A DNA stretch of 64,000 nt, from NCBI GenBank assembly GCA_001828855.1, contig MHZT01000035.1:62001-126000 (forward strand), in the 5' to 3' direction. Every line of letters starts with the position of its first letter. Within the stretch, counting starts at the first letter, position 1. Under the pieces are notes generated by a model. That model searched no databases and had not been told where the DNA came from. It was given only the letters and a program-made list of their open reading frames with translations. This document shows positions 62,373-64,000 of this stretch, piece after piece. Both the position numbers and the translations under genes were made by a program. Source of the stretch: Rhodobacterales bacterium RIFCSPHIGHO2_02_FULL_62_130. GTDB taxonomy: Bacteria > Pseudomonadota > Alphaproteobacteria > Rhodobacterales > Rhodobacteraceae.

Positions 62373-63629
62373 TCAGGCCGATTGAGCCATAAAGATCGGA
62401 ACCACGGTCGCACCGGTTGCCAGCCGCCGCAGCCATGCACGCACGTCACCGTGAATTTGCGCTTCCAGCGCTGGCACCAGTTCCAGCAAGGCCGCATAGG
62501 CGGTTTCGCGGGGATGATCGGCAAAGCCAGCCTCGGGCGTCGGCAGGTTTTGCCATCCGGCAGCCCCTTCAAGGCGGCCTTGCAGACCTTCGGACGAGGG
62601 GCGGATCTGCCACCGCAGATCGTAAAGGCTGTAGACCCGTTCCTGTTGGTCGTCTTTCTGGCGCTCGTGGATCATATGGGTAAAGACGTAATCCTTGAGC
62701 GCGTCCTGTGTGGCCAGCATGATCTCGGTGGCGATTTCAGGCCAGCCGTCGGCCAGACCGACCGTCAATTCGGCCCAGTCACCGGCAGAGCCTGCGGCAC
62801 GATAGGCAAGGCGGGTTTCATCCTCGGATTCCCCGATGTCATAGGTGGATTTGCCCAAGGACAGATTGGCAATGGCGCGGAAGGCGGTGGTATTGCCGAC
62901 GGGCTGCATGGGCCGCGGTGCGGCTGCGACCGGCAGAAGTCCTTGCGGCAGCGGCAGGGCCGCCAAAAGCCCGATGCTGGCAAGGATATGGCCGGCCTCG
63001 GCTGTCAGGCGCAGGCCCGAAGGGTGCGGCATGGTTGCCCCGGCCCCGACAGGTTCGGCCAGACCGGCAATGCAAAGGCGGGTCGCTTCGACCGAAGTGG
63101 GGGTATGTCCTGCCACCAGCCGCAGGAAGCCTGTTACCACGCGTGACCCTGCTTCGGTGTCACGCTCGGACAGGGCTTCGATCAGGGACAGCATGCGGAG
63201 CGGCAAATCCTCGGCCTGATCCGCTTCGGCCACCAGACGCGCGGCGATCAGATGCGCGATCTGCATGATCTGCGACGACAGCGCCGCCGACAGAACATCG
63301 GGGCGAGCCTGATGCAGCAGGATGCGGCCAAGGTCGGTGCCATCAAGCGCCAGAACCGGCACGGCGGCCGACAAGGTGTCAGAACTGTGCAGCCGCAGCC
63401 CGTCGATGCGGTAGGGTGCAAAGGCGTCGGCGCGCGGCGCGGTATCGGCTGGTTCGACGTGCGACAGGACGCCCGCTTTGATCAGCGGCTCTGCCAGACC
63501 GGCCCAGGCACCGGGAAAAAGCACCAGTGCCAAGCTGTCGGCCTGCGTGATCATCCGTGCCAGATCGCAAAGCCGCTTGATGTCAAGAATCCGGGTGGTG
63601 AAGGATTGAGTGTTTCGGAGGTGTTTCAT
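62373..63629 (-). CDS. 418-residue protein of unknown function, probable FliA target
   Basis: A cytoplasmic protein without signal peptide or transmembrane helix. The first 140 residues have the alternating pattern of a GAF-like sensor fold (RILDIKRLCDLARMI then SLALVLFPGAWAG), a helical centre follows, and the C-terminal 120 residues are acidic and helix-rich. No catalytic motif is recognised. The start has CGGAGG upstream. A full sigma-28 promoter lies 34 bases before the start, so it is likely made with the late flagellar genes. Confidence 0.75.
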   Translation of the reverse strand: MKHLRNTQSFTTRILDIKRLCDLARMITQADSLALVLFPGAWAGLAEPLIKAGVLSHVEPADTAPRADAFAPYRIDGLRLHSSDTLSAAVPVLALDGTDLGRILLHQARPDVLSAALSSQIMQIAHLIAARLVAEADQAEDLPLRMLSLIEALSERDTEAGSRVVTGFLRLVAGHTPTSVEATRLCIAGLAEPVGAGATMPHPSGLRLTAEAGHILASIGLLAALPLPQGLLPVAAAPRPMQPVGNTTAFRAIANLSLGKSTYDIGESEDETRLAYRAAGSAGDWAELTVGLADGWPEIATEIMLATQDALKDYVFTHMIHERQKDDQQERVYSLYDLRWQIRPSSEGLQGRLEGAAGWQNLPTPEAGFADHPRETAYAALLELVPALEAQIHGDVRAWLRRLATGATVVPIFMAQSA

Positions 63630-63662
63630 GCCCGGCTCCCAAGGGATGTGCGAATAAGGATC

Positions 63663-63689
63663 AATACGGCCACTTGGACCAAAGCTTTA
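63663..63689 (-). promoter_or_regulatory. sigma-28 promoter of the 418-residue gene
   Basis: Minus strand TAAA (63686-63689), 15-base spacer, GCCGTATT (63663-63670). With TAAAGCTT at the -35 side it is the best match in the window to the enterobacterial consensus. Confidence 0.7.
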
Positions 63690-63901
63690 GCCCGCCCGCG
63701 CCAAACGCTGCGTCACAAGCGCAACCTGCATGCGGCATGCAGGACAAAGAACCGGTGACAGCATGGCCGTTTGCTGGCCACGGCCTTTTGACAGGGCGAC
63801 GGGCTTTGGAACCAAGGGTGGTCTGGCCGCCTTGATACAGGCAGTGCGCCCAAAAGCGCCCTGTCAGGCGGATGGAACCGGTATCCCAAACGGATAGGAG
63901 G

Positions 63902-64000
63902 TCAGACGAGGCCCATATCGCGGGCGATCACCACAGCTTGCGTGCGGTTTTGCGCGCCAAGCTTGCGGCAAATCGCGGTGACATGCATCTTGATCGTCGG
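63902..64000 (-). CDS. LuxR-family regulator, C-terminal end
   Basis: The last 32 residues of a protein whose gene continues past the right edge. TIKMHVTAICRKLGAQNRTQAV followed by ARDMGLV (broken here) is the second half of a LuxR/NarL helix-turn-helix, with its recognition helix. Whether the missing part has a receiver or an autoinducer domain cannot be told. Confidence 0.85.
   Translation of the reverse strand, partial: PTIKMHVTAICRKLGAQNRTQAVVIARDMGLV

Overview
The window looks like a chromosomal segment from a Rhodobacterales alphaproteobacterium of the Rhodobacter/Cereibacter type; the genus cannot be fixed from the sequence alone. The reasons are high G+C, alphaproteobacterial RNase P RNA, short palindromic intergenic repeats, and above all a flagellar and chemotaxis locus that matches, gene for gene, the horizontally acquired Fla1 locus and CheOp3 operon known from Rhodobacter (Cereibacter) sphaeroides.

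Bases 1-18,400 are mostly housekeeping. There is the 3' end of an acyl-CoA synthetase gene, a secreted protein, dtd with a PfkB sugar kinase, purC, an rsuA/rluB-type pseudouridine synthase, tadA, an UPF0173 metallo-hydrolase, gatC-gatA, an Excalibur-type lipoprotein and an AmpD-like amidase. Set into this is a less ordinary block at 4.1-12.2 kb. It holds a TPR-CHAT peptidase-like protein converging on a zinc-ribbon protein, then an SPFH protein, a DUF2927 lipoprotein, TelA, XpaC and a 27-residue membrane peptide. It resembles the Ter/TelA-linked membrane-stress gene sets.

At 18.4-18.9 kb lies rnpB, followed by two copies of a 74-bp repeat. From there to about 62.3 kb almost everything is flagellar. 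The minus-strand operon cheA4-cheR-cheB-cheW-tlpT-cheY6-cheA3-fliS encodes a split CheA kinase: one protein has P3-P4-P5, the other has P1 and P5 with a degenerate kinase region. The plus strand carries fleT-fliEFGHIJ, fliKLMN, fliOPQR-flhB, three small membrane-protein genes (one a candidate motF), motAB and fliD. The minus strand carries rpoN, flagellin, fleQ, and flgP-flgT-flgA-flgM with a DUF2802-like gene. flhA-flhF-fliA closes the plus-strand set.

The regulatory circuit can be read from the DNA. A dedicated sigma-54 (rpoN) works with two activators that look complementary: FleT has GAFTGA but no DNA-binding domain, while FleQ has the DNA-binding domain but no GAFTGA. Eight good -24/-12 sites precede cheA4, fleT, fliK, fliO, the motF region, motA, flgP and flhA. 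FliA (sigma-28) and FlgM are both encoded here, and seven sites of the form TAAA-N15-GCCGTTNT or close variants precede fliS, fliC, fliD, flgM and three uncharacterised genes, which are therefore candidate late flagellar genes. After fliA come a 418-residue protein of unknown function and the end of a LuxR-type regulator cut by the window edge. I saw no tRNA, CRISPR array, insertion sequence or prophage.
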